33,954 nucleotides of DNA. Source: JBCBZH01 sp039815415 (GTDB lineage Bacteria; Bacteroidota; Rhodothermia; Rhodothermales; Rubricoccaceae). The stretch's first letter is position 1. Every line of letters starts with the position of its first letter. The notes beneath the pieces were generated by a model. It had not been told where the DNA came from and searched no databases. It saw only the letters and a program-made list of their open reading frames with translations. The stretch is taken from the NCBI GenBank assembly GCA_039815415.1, contig JBCBZH010000011.1, positions 1-33,954 on the forward strand. The letters run 5' to 3'. The position numbers and the translations under genes are program-made. This document shows, in pieces, positions 16,170 through 25,114 of the stretch.

Positions 16170-18415
16170 CCCAGACGTTCCGCTTTCTCTGTACCGGAGG
16201 CCTGGTTCTGCTGCTCAGCCTGGTCGCCAGCCCGACGCAGGCTCAGACGATCTCGCTCATGGGCCACATCCACGATGCCGTGACCGATGATCCTGTTGTG
16301 GGCGCGACGGTCCGAGTGGACGGCACCACGCGCGGCACCGCTGCCGACGCTGAGGGCCACTTCCTGATCGAGCTGGCGACGACCGACGAGGCGCTCATCA
16401 TCTCGGCCATCGGCTACGAACCCGTGCGCCTCGATCTGCCGATCGAGAACCACATCCTGATCCGGCTGATGCCGAGCACCTCTACGATGGACGTGGTGAC
16501 TGTCCAAGGTGAGCAGACCGTGGCGGGAGACCCATCGGTCTCCACCCGGACGCCCGCCACCACGGATGATCTTCTGGCGCACCTGCCCGGCGTGTCGCTC
16601 ATCCAGCGAGCCAACTTCGCGTGGGAGCCTATCGTGCGCGGCTATTCCGGCGGGCAGGTCTCACTGACGGTGGATGGCATGCCGGTCTATGGCGCGTGCG
16701 TGGACAAGATGGACCCGGCCTCCAGCTACGTGGAGCCCGAGAACCTCGCCGCTGTGGAGGTCTCGAAAGGTGCCAGCGACCTCTCGCGCGGCTCGCAGAT
16801 CGGCGGCTCGGTCGATCTGGTGTCGGAGCGTCCGCAATTCAACGTCACCTCGGCACAGGGCGAAAGCGGTATCGAGTCCCAGGGACTTGCACGACGGGTG
16901 CGCGGTGCCATCAACGTGGGAACGGATCGGGCAGCGATCCGCGCCAGCGCGTCGTACCGAGGCGCGGGCGACTACGCCCCGGGCGGCAGCGATCCCATCC
17001 CGACCTCCGGCTATGAGAAGCGTAACATCGCGCTGGCGGGCGCTGTCAAGCTCGCCGATGGCCACACGCTGACCGCACAGGGCATCGCCGACGACGCATG
17101 GTTGGTGGGCTATCCGGCTCTGCTGATGGATGCCACCCTCGCACAGGCGCGCATCGGAAGCGTTACGTACGAGGGCCGCGCTCCTGGCCTGCATGACCTC
17201 ACTGCGCGCGTCTACCGCAACCGCGTCGACCACTCGATGGACGACCGCTTCCGCGACGTGATGCAGCGGCCTGTGATGCGCGGCATGTACATGCCGATGG
17301 CAGGCTACACCGACGTGTGGGGCGCCAGCACGACCGCGGAGCGGATGCAGGGACGGCGCACCCATGTAGACCTCACCCTGGACGCTCACCGCCTGCAGCA
17401 GTTTGGCGACATGTGGATGTTCAGCCTCTTCCCCGGCATCCAGGACATGTACCTGCTCAATGTGGGGGATGCCCGTGCCGTCAACGCCAGCGCGACCCTC
17501 GGCGCCAAGCACGTGGTCTCGGACCGCCTGATGCTCTCCGCCAGCGCCCGCGTAGACGTCTCCGACCGCGACACCCACCGCGAGGAGGTCATGTCCATCT
17601 TCAAGGCCCGCTACGGCACCGACGATCTCGCACGCCAGCTCGTCATCCCAAGCGTCAACGCCTCCGCGACGGTCCGGCTCTCGCCCCAGACGCGCCTCCG
17701 CGTGGCCGTCGCCGACGCGGGGCGCCTTCCGACGCTCGTGGAGATGTACGGCCACTACGTCTACAACTACGTGGACGGCTACTTCTACACGGGCCGCCCG
17801 GACCTCCGCCCCGAGCGGAGCCGCCAGCTCGAGCTGGGGGTAATGCACGCCAGCGGCCAGCTCGCCATTGAGGCTGCGGCCTACGTCCACCAGCTCCGCG
17901 ATGTGGTGGTGGGCGTTGCCGACTCTGTGGTGACGCCGGGCCTCTCGGGCTCCACGTACCGCTTTCGCCTCTACGAAAATGCCGACCGCGGCGTGATGGC
18001 CGGCGGCGAGATCAGCGGCCTGCTCAACCTCGGCCGCGTCGTGGACGGTCTCGAGCTGGCGGCCTCGATGAGTGTGACCTACGGCCAGAACGTGTCGTTC
18101 GATGAGCCGCTGCCTCTGATTCCGCCCCCAAGCGGCGTGGTGGCGCTCCGCTACGACCGTCGCCCATGGTTCGGCGAGCTGGAGAGCCGATGGGCGTTCC
18201 CCCAGAACCGCGTCGCCCGCATCACCTTCGAGGAGCGCGTCACCGACGGGTTCAACGTGCTAGCCCTGCGGGGAGGCTGGCGTCCCACGGGTCCCGTGTC
18301 GGTTCAGGCGGGCGTCGAGAACCTGCTGGACACATTCTACCAGGAGCACCTCGCCATCTCGGACCTCGCGGCCCGCGGCCGGAGCGTCTACGTCGCGCTC
18401 GGCTTTGATCTCTAG
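16166..18415 (+). CDS. TonB-dependent receptor, OprC-like, likely copper importer
   Basis: 749 residues from the ATG at 16166 (ATGA overlap); the frame is open further upstream but that part lies inside the previous gene. Signal peptide 1-26, carboxypeptidase-regulatory-like domain about 28-103, plug about 120-225, then a beta-barrel ending in a terminal aromatic-type strand (VYVALGFDL). Key residues are GACVDKM with Cys178 and Met182 (CxxxM) in the plug and HSM with His356 and Met358 in the barrel. OprC of Pseudomonas aeruginosa binds copper through a CxxxM-HxM set separated by about 180 residues; the spacing here is 178. A Met-rich stretch MRGMYMPM (371-378) is nearby. Outer-membrane copper uptake is the best prediction. 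Confidence 0.85.
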   Translation: MTQTFRFLCTGGLVLLLSLVASPTQAQTISLMGHIHDAVTDDPVVGATVRVDGTTRGTAADAEGHFLIELATTDEALIISAIGYEPVRLDLPIENHILIRLMPSTSTMDVVTVQGEQTVAGDPSVSTRTPATTDDLLAHLPGVSLIQRANFAWEPIVRGYSGGQVSLTVDGMPVYGACVDKMDPASSYVEPENLAAVEVSKGASDLSRGSQIGGSVDLVSERPQFNVTSAQGESGIESQGLARRVRGAINVGTDRAAIRASASYRGAGDYAPGGSDPIPTSGYEKRNIALAGAVKLADGHTLTAQGIADDAWLVGYPALLMDATLAQARIGSVTYEGRAPGLHDLTARVYRNRVDHSMDDRFRDVMQRPVMRGMYMPMAGYTDVWGASTTAERMQGRRTHVDLTLDAHRLQQFGDMWMFSLFPGIQDMYLLNVGDARAVNASATLGAKHVVSDRLMLSASARVDVSDRDTHREEVMSIFKARYGTDDLARQLVIPSVNASATVRLSPQTRLRVAVADAGRLPTLVEMYGHYVYNYVDGYFYTGRPDLRPERSRQLELGVMHASGQLAIEAAAYVHQLRDVVVGVADSVVTPGLSGSTYRFRLYENADRGVMAGGEISGLLNLGRVVDGLELAASMSVTYGQNVSFDEPLPLIPPPSGVVALRYDRRPWFGELESRWAFPQNRVARITFEERVTDGFNVLALRGGWRPTGPVSVQAGVENLLDTFYQEHLAISDLAARGRSVYVALGFDL

Positions 18416-18464
18416 TCCTCTCTTTGAGCCAAACCTCCGGACGCTGCCCCGTTCGTAGATCTTC

Positions 18465-18851
18465 ATGAACGCCCTCCGGTCGTCCTCAATCGCCATCGTG
18501 CTCCTCAGCTTTCTGATGAGCACGCAGGGCGTGTTGTTGATGTACGGAGTCTTCCTGCTCAACCAGGACGGCATCACCGAGCACCTCTGCGTGAACCGGG
18601 ACCGCCCCGAGATCACCTGCGAGGGCATCTGCTTCCTCAAGGAGCGGATGGAAGCCCACCACGACCACCACGGCGACGACCAGCCCGATGCGGCCCTGCC
18701 CGTGCTGCCCGGCATCGCCGGACTGGTGGTGCCCCCCGTCCACGTCCCCGACGCTCCGGTGCAGGAGCGGCCCGCGCTCTCGCCCGAGGGCGACTGGGCG
18801 CTTTCCGATGGGGACACCCGAGACATCTTCAGGCCCCCGCGAACGGTCTAG
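18465..18851 (+). CDS. Small membrane/exported protein with Cys-cluster and His-rich tail
   Basis: 128 residues. Hydrophobic N terminus (about 8-33) with the STQG signature, then HLCVNRDRPEITCEGICFLK with Cys42, Cys52 and Cys56, and a His-rich stretch (HHDHH, 65-69). The pattern LCVNRDxP...CxGxCxLK is recurrent in small Bacteroidota proteins encoded next to metal-related TonB receptors; function unknown, metal or redox role inferred. The C terminus DIFRPPRTV is shared with the paralogue at 12884. It follows the OprC-like receptor by 49 bases and precedes another TonB receptor. Confidence 0.75.
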   Translation: MNALRSSSIAIVLLSFLMSTQGVLLMYGVFLLNQDGITEHLCVNRDRPEITCEGICFLKERMEAHHDHHGDDQPDAALPVLPGIAGLVVPPVHVPDAPVQERPALSPEGDWALSDGDTRDIFRPPRTV

Positions 18852-18854
18852 CAC

Positions 18855-18864
18855 CGAGCTGGCG
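18855..18864. repeat. Motif copy just after a stop codon
   Basis: CGAGCTGGCG begins four bases after the stop of the small protein gene. It is followed by a partial inverse (CCGCCAGCCCGCTCG), giving an imperfect hairpin to about 18882. The paralogue at 12884 also has a motif copy (13235-13244) directly after its stop. Confidence 0.5.
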
Positions 18865-18928
18865 ATGCCCGCCAGCCCGCTCGTCGGCTCCTCCCGGGGC
18901 CGGATTCGATCTGCTAGACCCTTTTCTC

Positions 18929-21253
18929 ATGCGATCCCGCATTCTCCGGGGCGTCACGTTGTGTGCGTGCGCCCTGCTCTCAGGCCTGGCCGCTATGGCC
19001 CAGCCTGCCCTGTCCCCGGTCACGGGGAGCGTTCTCGACAATCAGTCCTCTGAGCCGCTCGTCGGCGTCACTCTCCTCGCCTCCGGCTCGGCCACGGGAA
19101 CCACGACCGACGCGGAGGGCACGTTCTCTCTCCTCATCGACGGCGCAACCACGCTGACGGTGTCCTACATCGGCTACCAGACGGAGTCGGTGGCGGTCGC
19201 ACCCGGCGATGAGCTGACGATCCGGCTGACCGCCGCTACCTCCGATCTCCAGCCCGTGGTGGTGTCCGCCAGCCGGACTGCCCAGGCCCGCGCCGAAGTG
19301 CCCGTTGCACTGGCGGCCATCTCGGCTGCAGACCTGCAAGCGACCAAGCCCAACCTGCTCTCCGAAGCCCTCAACCGCTCCCCCGGCGTGCTGATGGTGG
19401 ACCTCGGCAACGAGCAGCACGCGATGGCGATTCGCCAGCCGATCTCATACAAGCCGCTCTACCTCTACCTCGAGGACGGCGTCCCGATCCGGCCTGCCGG
19501 TCTGTTCAACCACAACGCGCTGATTGAGGTCAACCAGGCGGGCGTAGAGCAAATCGAGATTGTTCGCGGTCCAGGCTCGGCGCTCTATGGAGCTGGAGCC
19601 ATTGGCGGAGCCGTGAACTTCATCACGCCGCGCACCAGCTCGGCACCTCGAGCGGGCGCAACCGTCCGAGGCGGTTCCTACGGCTACGGGCGCCTGGACG
19701 CCCAGGGCGCCGGGCAGGTCGGTGATGTAGGTGTCTTCGTAGCTGGGTATGGCGCTCGCCAGCGCGACGGCCTCCGCGAACACTCGGACTACGACAAGCT
19801 CTCACTCACCGCTCGGGTGGATGCCCCACTTGGCACCAACACGCGTCTGACGGCGACGGCCTCTGTTAACAACCTCACGACAGACACCGACGGCTCCCTG
19901 GACAGCCTGAACTTCTTCACGAACGGCTTCTCGAGCCTCCAGACGTTTACCAATCGCGAGGTCCGCGCGACCCGTGGGGCCCTCCGGCTGGACCACATCT
20001 GGGGAGCCACCCAGCGAACGAGCGTGACCGCGTTCGGACGTACCAACCGGGTTGGGCAGACGCCGCACTACCGGCTCCGCATCGACCGTGACGACCCGAG
20101 CCGTGCCAGCGGAGAAATCAACGACAACTCGTTCCGCAGCCTCGGGCTGATGGCCGAGCACCAGCTCGAGGCGGGCCCGGTCCGCGTTCTCGCCGGTGGC
20201 ATCTACGACTGGTCGCCGGCGTCCTACATCGCCCGATTCATCGACGTGAACCGCGACGCGGACACCGGCCGCTTCCTCGGCTTCGCCGACTCGGACTCGC
20301 TCCTGACCGACTACGACGTCACGCTTGGAAACGCGGCGGCGTACGGCCAGCTCGAGGTTGAGCTGGTGGAGGGCTTGCGTGCCATCGGCAGCCTCCGCTA
20401 CGACCGCGTGAACTACGCCTTCGACAATGCGCTGCCACCAGGGTCGTTTTCGGGCGTGGCCGACACGTCGAACACGTACGCACGCCTTACGCCCCGTCTG
20501 GGCATGGTCTACGCCATCACGCCAGAGCGTGGCGTCTATGCCAATGTCAGCCAGGGCTTCCTGCCCCCCGAAGTCGGCGAACTGTACCGAGGCGTCCAAG
20601 TCCCGACGTTGCGCCCTGCCACGTTTGACTCCTACGAGGTCGGCGCCTTCGGGCGGTTCCTCGATGGACGCCTCTCCCTCGACGCCTCGCTCTACCGGAT
20701 GCTCGGCGACGACGAGATCGTCACGGTCCGCCTCGCGGACGGCAGCCGCGTCAACCGCAACGCAGGACAGACCACGCACGAGGGCGTTGAGTATGCCATC
20801 ACGCTTCGCCCGGACAATGTGTGGAGCCTCCGCTTCGGCGGCACCAACGCACGCCACACCTACGACGTGTTCACGGTGGACGAGCGTGAGGGCCGCGAGC
20901 GGACGTTCGACGGCAACCGAATGGACCGCGCGCCCGGCTTCGTCGCCAACGGCGAGCTGGCGGTTCAGCTCCCGATGGCCCGGGGCCTCCGGCTGGCCGC
21001 CGAAGCGCAGCGCGTGAGTGGCTACTGGATGGACCCCGAGAACACGACGCGCTACGACGGCCACACGGTGGTCAACCTCCGCGCGCGCTACGCCGGACCG
21101 GCGCTGCGCGGCCTGGAGATGTGGGCCTCCGTGCTCAACGTCACCGACGAGCGATACGCGACCACCGCTGCCGTCTCGTTCGGGCGCCAGCAGTACTCGC
21201 CCGGCCTGCCCCGCGCGCTGACGCTCGGCGTCGGCTACCGCATCGGGCGGTAA
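18929..21253 (+). CDS. TonB-dependent receptor of unknown substrate, probably metal-linked
   Basis: 774 residues. Signal peptide 1-24, carboxypeptidase-regulatory-like domain about 30-102, plug about 118-235 with IVRGPGSALYGAGAIGGAVNF, then a barrel ending LTLGVGYRIGR. The plug contains NEQHAMAIRQPISYKPLYLYL and NHNALIEVN, a pattern I associate with Bacteroidota receptors paired with the small LCVNRDxP protein encoded just upstream. The substrate is not evident; iron or copper complexes are likely from context. It lacks the CxxxM motif of the OprC-like receptor. Confidence 0.85.
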   Translation: MRSRILRGVTLCACALLSGLAAMAQPALSPVTGSVLDNQSSEPLVGVTLLASGSATGTTTDAEGTFSLLIDGATTLTVSYIGYQTESVAVAPGDELTIRLTAATSDLQPVVVSASRTAQARAEVPVALAAISAADLQATKPNLLSEALNRSPGVLMVDLGNEQHAMAIRQPISYKPLYLYLEDGVPIRPAGLFNHNALIEVNQAGVEQIEIVRGPGSALYGAGAIGGAVNFITPRTSSAPRAGATVRGGSYGYGRLDAQGAGQVGDVGVFVAGYGARQRDGLREHSDYDKLSLTARVDAPLGTNTRLTATASVNNLTTDTDGSLDSLNFFTNGFSSLQTFTNREVRATRGALRLDHIWGATQRTSVTAFGRTNRVGQTPHYRLRIDRDDPSRASGEINDNSFRSLGLMAEHQLEAGPVRVLAGGIYDWSPASYIARFIDVNRDADTGRFLGFADSDSLLTDYDVTLGNAAAYGQLEVELVEGLRAIGSLRYDRVNYAFDNALPPGSFSGVADTSNTYARLTPRLGMVYAITPERGVYANVSQGFLPPEVGELYRGVQVPTLRPATFDSYEVGAFGRFLDGRLSLDASLYRMLGDDEIVTVRLADGSRVNRNAGQTTHEGVEYAITLRPDNVWSLRFGGTNARHTYDVFTVDEREGRERTFDGNRMDRAPGFVANGELAVQLPMARGLRLAAEAQRVSGYWMDPENTTRYDGHTVVNLRARYAGPALRGLEMWASVLNVTDERYATTAAVSFGRQQYSPGLPRALTLGVGYRIGR

Positions 21254-21260
21254 CCCATCT

Positions 21261-21298
21261 GTGCCTGTGGCCTCTGCACAACCGGAGGCCACAGGCAC
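21261..21298 (+). terminator. 14-bp perfect stem-loop between receptor and propeller genes
   Basis: GTGCCTGTGGCCTC (21261-21274) and GAGGCCACAGGCAC (21285-21298) form a perfect 14-bp stem with a 10-base loop, followed by TTCCGCTTCT. It begins seven bases after the receptor stop and is the strongest non-motif hairpin in the window. It may terminate or attenuate transcription, or stabilise the upstream mRNA. Confidence 0.65.
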
Positions 21299-21327
21299 TT
21301 CCGCTTCTGACCTGACCGACGGATCCC

Positions 21328-22566
21328 ATGACACGCTTCCTTCCCCTCATCGGGCTGGCGACCCTGCTTGCAGGCTGCCAACCCACCGACGCTCCCGCCT
21401 CCCCCAGCTCGACGGAGGCCACCGTCTTCGCGGGCGCCGTCGCTCCAGATCTTGCCTCTACAGAGGCTGGTGCCCTCGCCGTGTGGGTGGAAAGCACCGA
21501 TGCGGAGCGCCGCCTGATGGCACTGCCTCCGAACGCCACCGCTCTGACCGAGGTCTTTGCCGGGTCGGTGTCGATGCACGGCCAGGCCGGCCCGCGCGTC
21601 ACGACGGCCCCGGATGGGTCGGCCTACATCACGTTCGCTCAAGAGCAGAAAGTCGAAGGGCGTCGGTTCTCCGCCTCTACGCTCTGGCTGACACGCTCGG
21701 AGGACCAGGGCGCCAGCTGGAGCGCCCCCGTCCGAGTTCACCCCGATCCCGGCTTCCCGACGGGCCACACATTCCACAACCTCGCCGTAGGACCGGATGG
21801 AACGGTCTACGTCTCGTGGCTCGACGGCACGGCCCGCGACCAGTGGCGACTCGACAACCCCGAACAAACGGCTGGCCGCTCCTCGAATGCCCCCCCAATC
21901 CGCCTCGTGCATGAGGGAGAGAGCCACGCCAGCGACGGCCCCGAGCCCGGAACCACACTCATGGTCGCCCGCTCCACGGACGAGGGTGCCTCGTTCGAGG
22001 CTCCCGTGCCGCTCGCTGAGGGAACCTGCCAGTGCTGCCGCACGGCGCTCGCCGCCTCTGAAGAGGCTGTCTACGCTACGTGGCGACACATCTTCCCAAA
22101 CGGCGAGCGCGACATCGCGCTGGCGCGTTCCGAGGACGGCGGCCAGACGTGGATGGAGCCCGTCCGCGTGTTCGCCGATGCCTGGGCCATTGACGGCTGC
22201 CCGCACGCAGGCCCGGACCTGACCGTTCAAAGCGATGGCTCCGTCGTGATCGCGTGGCCCACAGGTGTCGAGGGGCGCTCTGGCATCTGGTCGACGGTCA
22301 CCACCGATGGTGGCGAGACGTTCGCCGAGCCCACACCGCTTCTCGCCAGCGCGCCGCTCGGCCAAGTCGCCGTCGCTCGTGATGGCCAGGGCCGGGTCTG
22401 GATGGCGTGGGAAGACACCCGCACCACGGAAATCCTGCTCGCGCAGAGCGGCGGCACGGACACGCTCCGAGTGAGCGGCTCCGCTCCAGCCCTCGCAGGC
22501 ACAGCCTCGGGTTGGCGCCTCGCCCGCGAAACGGCCGACGGCACGCGCATCACCTCTGGATCCTAA
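21328..22566 (+). CDS. Sialidase-fold (Asp-box) lipoprotein with CxCC motif
   Basis: 412 residues, lipoprotein signal (LLAGC, Cys17). Asp-box repeats SEDQGASW (124-131), STDEGASF (about 216-223) and SEDGGQTW (268-275) show a six-bladed propeller of the exo-alpha-sialidase/BNR type. Unusual for a sialidase, it has TCQCCRTA (Cys234, 236, 237) and DGCPHAGP (Cys291, His293), and no clear arginine triad can be assigned by eye. The clustered Cys/His suggests a metal-binding propeller serving the neighbouring receptors rather than a glycosidase. The gap to the next gene is only 18 bases. Confidence 0.72.
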   Translation: MTRFLPLIGLATLLAGCQPTDAPASPSSTEATVFAGAVAPDLASTEAGALAVWVESTDAERRLMALPPNATALTEVFAGSVSMHGQAGPRVTTAPDGSAYITFAQEQKVEGRRFSASTLWLTRSEDQGASWSAPVRVHPDPGFPTGHTFHNLAVGPDGTVYVSWLDGTARDQWRLDNPEQTAGRSSNAPPIRLVHEGESHASDGPEPGTTLMVARSTDEGASFEAPVPLAEGTCQCCRTALAASEEAVYATWRHIFPNGERDIALARSEDGGQTWMEPVRVFADAWAIDGCPHAGPDLTVQSDGSVVIAWPTGVEGRSGIWSTVTTDGGETFAEPTPLLASAPLGQVAVARDGQGRVWMAWEDTRTTEILLAQSGGTDTLRVSGSAPALAGTASGWRLARETADGTRITSGS

Positions 22567-22584
22567 CCCTGTACGTCTGCTCTC

Positions 22585-24993
22585 ATGCTCCGACTTCTCA
22601 CCCTCTGTCTGGTCGTGGTTGCCCTCGCCACGCCAGCTCGTTCACAGACCTTGTCCGGCATCGTTACGGATGCCAATGAAACCCCCATTCCCCTCGCCAA
22701 CATCGTCGCACTCAACACGCCCTACGGCACCGCCTCAGGGTCAGACGGACGGTTTGAGCTTTCCCTCGCGCCTGGCCCCTACGACATCCAGATCAGCGCC
22801 GTCGGGTTCGCTACGCAGCTCCAGTCGGTGCGCGTTACAGATCAGGGCGCGACGCTGCGCGTCGAGCTGGCGGATGCCCAGGAGGCTCTCGGCGCCCTCG
22901 TGGTCACGGCCACACGGGACGAGCAGAACTTGATCGACACGCCCGTCGCCGTCACCGCCATCGACGGCCGCGAGGCCGACTCCGCCCAAATCTGGGGCGT
23001 CGACGATTTGATCGGACGGGTGCCGAGCTACCTCGCCCAGGAGGCCGGCGTTGGGTTCCAAGCCATTCAGTCGATCCGTGGGCTCCAGGTATTCAGCGAG
23101 ACGCCCGCCATCACGGTCGTCGTCGACGGCGTGCCGAACGTGGACATCCTCGCGGGCGGCTTCACGCTGACGGACATCGAGCGGATCGAGGTGCTGCGCG
23201 GGCCGCAGACGACGCTGTTCGGGCGAAACGCCCTCGGCGGCGTCATCAACGTCATCACGCGTCGGCCGACGGCGACCGTCGAGGGCTATGCCGACGCGTC
23301 GGTCGGCAACCTCGGGCTCCAGCGCTACGCGGCCGGCATGCGCGGTCCTGTGTCAGGGACGCTGTTCGCAGGCGCCTCGGCGGTGTTCGAGACGCGCGAC
23401 GGCTACTTCGTCAATGACACGACCGGGACTATCGCCCCACGGGCGGACGCCGACGGAGCGACGGTCGGCGACGAGACCTCCTTCTACGGGAACGCCTCGC
23501 TCCGGTGGCTCCCCTCGGCGCGATGGAGCGTAGCGCTGAACGCGAAGGCCCAGCTCGACGCCTCCGACGCGAGCGGCTTCTTCGTGGGTGCCGCCGACGA
23601 GCAGATCGCCTTCGACACGCCAGACGTCCTGAACCTGCCTCGCGTCGGGAGCCACACCCGCGACATCGCGCAGGGCGCGCTCTCGGTCACATACGTCGCG
23701 CCACTCACAGATGTCACGGCAACCTCGACCGTCCAGCAGATCGGGCTCTCGTTCGAGGACATCGCTTCCAGCGGCCTCTTCGACTCGTTCGCAGACGGCG
23801 AGCCTGGCGGGCGCGGCGTCCAGACCGTCCTCAGCCAGGAACTTCGCATGACGACGGCCGGCCGCGACCTCCCCGTCCAGGCAACCGCCGGGCTCTACGG
23901 GTTCCTCCAGACCGCACGCGAGCCGACAACCAACCTGATCTCGACACCGTCCTTCGTCGTCGCTGACGCCTCGGATCTCTACCGGAACGTGGCTGACAAC
24001 AGCGGCTTCGCCGCCTACGGCCAGGCGACGGCCGACCTCACCAACCGGCTGGCGGTCACCCTCGGACTCCGCTATGACGTCGAGCGCCGCGAGGCCACGT
24101 TCAACGGGTTCGGCGACGCGGTCTTCCAGGACGGCCAAGTCTCCGAGTTCCGTCCCGACACGACCGTGAGCGGCACCTACTCGGCGCTCTCGCCCACCGC
24201 GGCCGTCTCGTACGCGCTCACGGACGCGGCCAGCGGGGCCGATGCCAGCGTCTACGCCCGCTACACGCGCGGCTTTCGAGCTGGCGGCGTCAACGCACAG
24301 CGGCTCCCGTCGGGGCTCGACGAGCGCGTTACGTTCGACCCCGAGTTCTCCGACAACCTCGAAGTTGGCGTGCGCGGACAGATCGGGCCGCGCGTCTACG
24401 CATCACTGACGGGCTACTCGATCTGGTGGGACGACCTCCAGTTCTTCAACCTCGTCGCAGCACCGTTCACGTTCGCCCGAGAGAACATCGGTGACGCTCG
24501 CTCGCAGGGCATCGAGGCCGAACTCTCGGCCGTGCCCGTTGATGGGCTCCGGCTCGACATCGCGCTGAGCGTGCTTGACACCGAGACGGCCGTCTATGAG
24601 GGGTTCGTGCTCGAACGGCTCGACGCCTCGTTCGAGCCGGTCGAGATCGACATCACCGGCCAGCGAATCGCCAACGCGCCGGCTCACACGGCGTTTGCGG
24701 CGGCCGAGTACCGTGTGCCCGTGGCGCCCGGCGCAGCCGTGTTCGCACGTGGCTCAGTTCGGTCCGTCGGCGGCTATTTCACCGACGTCCAGAACGACCT
24801 TCGGCAGGACGCCTACGAAATCGTTGACGCACGCCTCGGCGCTGAGATCGGGCGATTCGAGACGGCGTTGTGGGTCCAGAACCTGACCGACGCCCGTCCG
24901 CTCTCGTTCGGCGCACCCGACACGTCGTTCAACCGTCGGTCTGTAGCTGGCCCGCCACGGACGTTCGGCGTGACCGTCCGCGCGCGCTACTAG
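22585..24993 (+). CDS. TonB-dependent receptor, iron-complex type
   Basis: 802 residues with signal peptide (residues 1-20, ARS-Q). Carboxypeptidase-regulatory-like domain about 22-96, plug about 106-230 (SIRGLQVFSETPAITVVVDG, IEVLRGPQTTLFGRNALGGV), large barrel ending RTFGVTVRARY. The plug resembles FecA/pesticin-type siderophore receptors. The substrate cannot be read from sequence. It is likely co-transcribed with the propeller lipoprotein upstream. Motif copies occur only twice within it (22631, 22863) near the start and once later (24277). Confidence 0.83.
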   Translation: MLRLLTLCLVVVALATPARSQTLSGIVTDANETPIPLANIVALNTPYGTASGSDGRFELSLAPGPYDIQISAVGFATQLQSVRVTDQGATLRVELADAQEALGALVVTATRDEQNLIDTPVAVTAIDGREADSAQIWGVDDLIGRVPSYLAQEAGVGFQAIQSIRGLQVFSETPAITVVVDGVPNVDILAGGFTLTDIERIEVLRGPQTTLFGRNALGGVINVITRRPTATVEGYADASVGNLGLQRYAAGMRGPVSGTLFAGASAVFETRDGYFVNDTTGTIAPRADADGATVGDETSFYGNASLRWLPSARWSVALNAKAQLDASDASGFFVGAADEQIAFDTPDVLNLPRVGSHTRDIAQGALSVTYVAPLTDVTATSTVQQIGLSFEDIASSGLFDSFADGEPGGRGVQTVLSQELRMTTAGRDLPVQATAGLYGFLQTAREPTTNLISTPSFVVADASDLYRNVADNSGFAAYGQATADLTNRLAVTLGLRYDVERREATFNGFGDAVFQDGQVSEFRPDTTVSGTYSALSPTAAVSYALTDAASGADASVYARYTRGFRAGGVNAQRLPSGLDERVTFDPEFSDNLEVGVRGQIGPRVYASLTGYSIWWDDLQFFNLVAAPFTFARENIGDARSQGIEAELSAVPVDGLRLDIALSVLDTETAVYEGFVLERLDASFEPVEIDITGQRIANAPAHTAFAAAEYRVPVAPGAAVFARGSVRSVGGYFTDVQNDLRQDAYEIVDARLGAEIGRFETALWVQNLTDARPLSFGAPDTSFNRRSVAGPPRTFGVTVRARY

Positions 24994-25008
24994 AGCACCC
25001 TTCGGGTC

Positions 25009-25078
25009 GGTACGCGGTACCAAGTACGAGAGGCGGTCCAGACTGACATTGCCGCTCACATACCCAGTATCGCGTACC
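25009..25078. promoter_or_regulatory. Iterated GTAC and paired GTACGCGRTAC elements, candidate operator
   Basis: GTAC occurs at 25010-25013, 25017-25020 and 25024-25027 with a 7-base period, the first two forming the dyad GGTAC-GCG-GTACC (25009-25021). The complement of GTATCGCGTACC at 25067-25078 is GGTACGCGATAC, nearly the same element in the opposite orientation. They lie in the 121-base gap before the DJ-1-family pair. A regulator binding both and looping between them is possible. Confidence 0.4.
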
Positions 25079-25114
25079 GCGCCCACCTGCATTCTGCCAC
25101 TCGCCCGTTCCCTC

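Noticed and set aside
19802..21334. 510-codon minus-strand frame opposite the second TonB receptor
   Set aside because: Shadow of the receptor gene; no recognisable domain, and the receptor frame is unambiguous.
21235..22365. 376-codon minus-strand frame opposite the propeller lipoprotein
   Set aside because: The plus-strand gene has a lipobox and Asp-boxes; the antisense frame has nothing.
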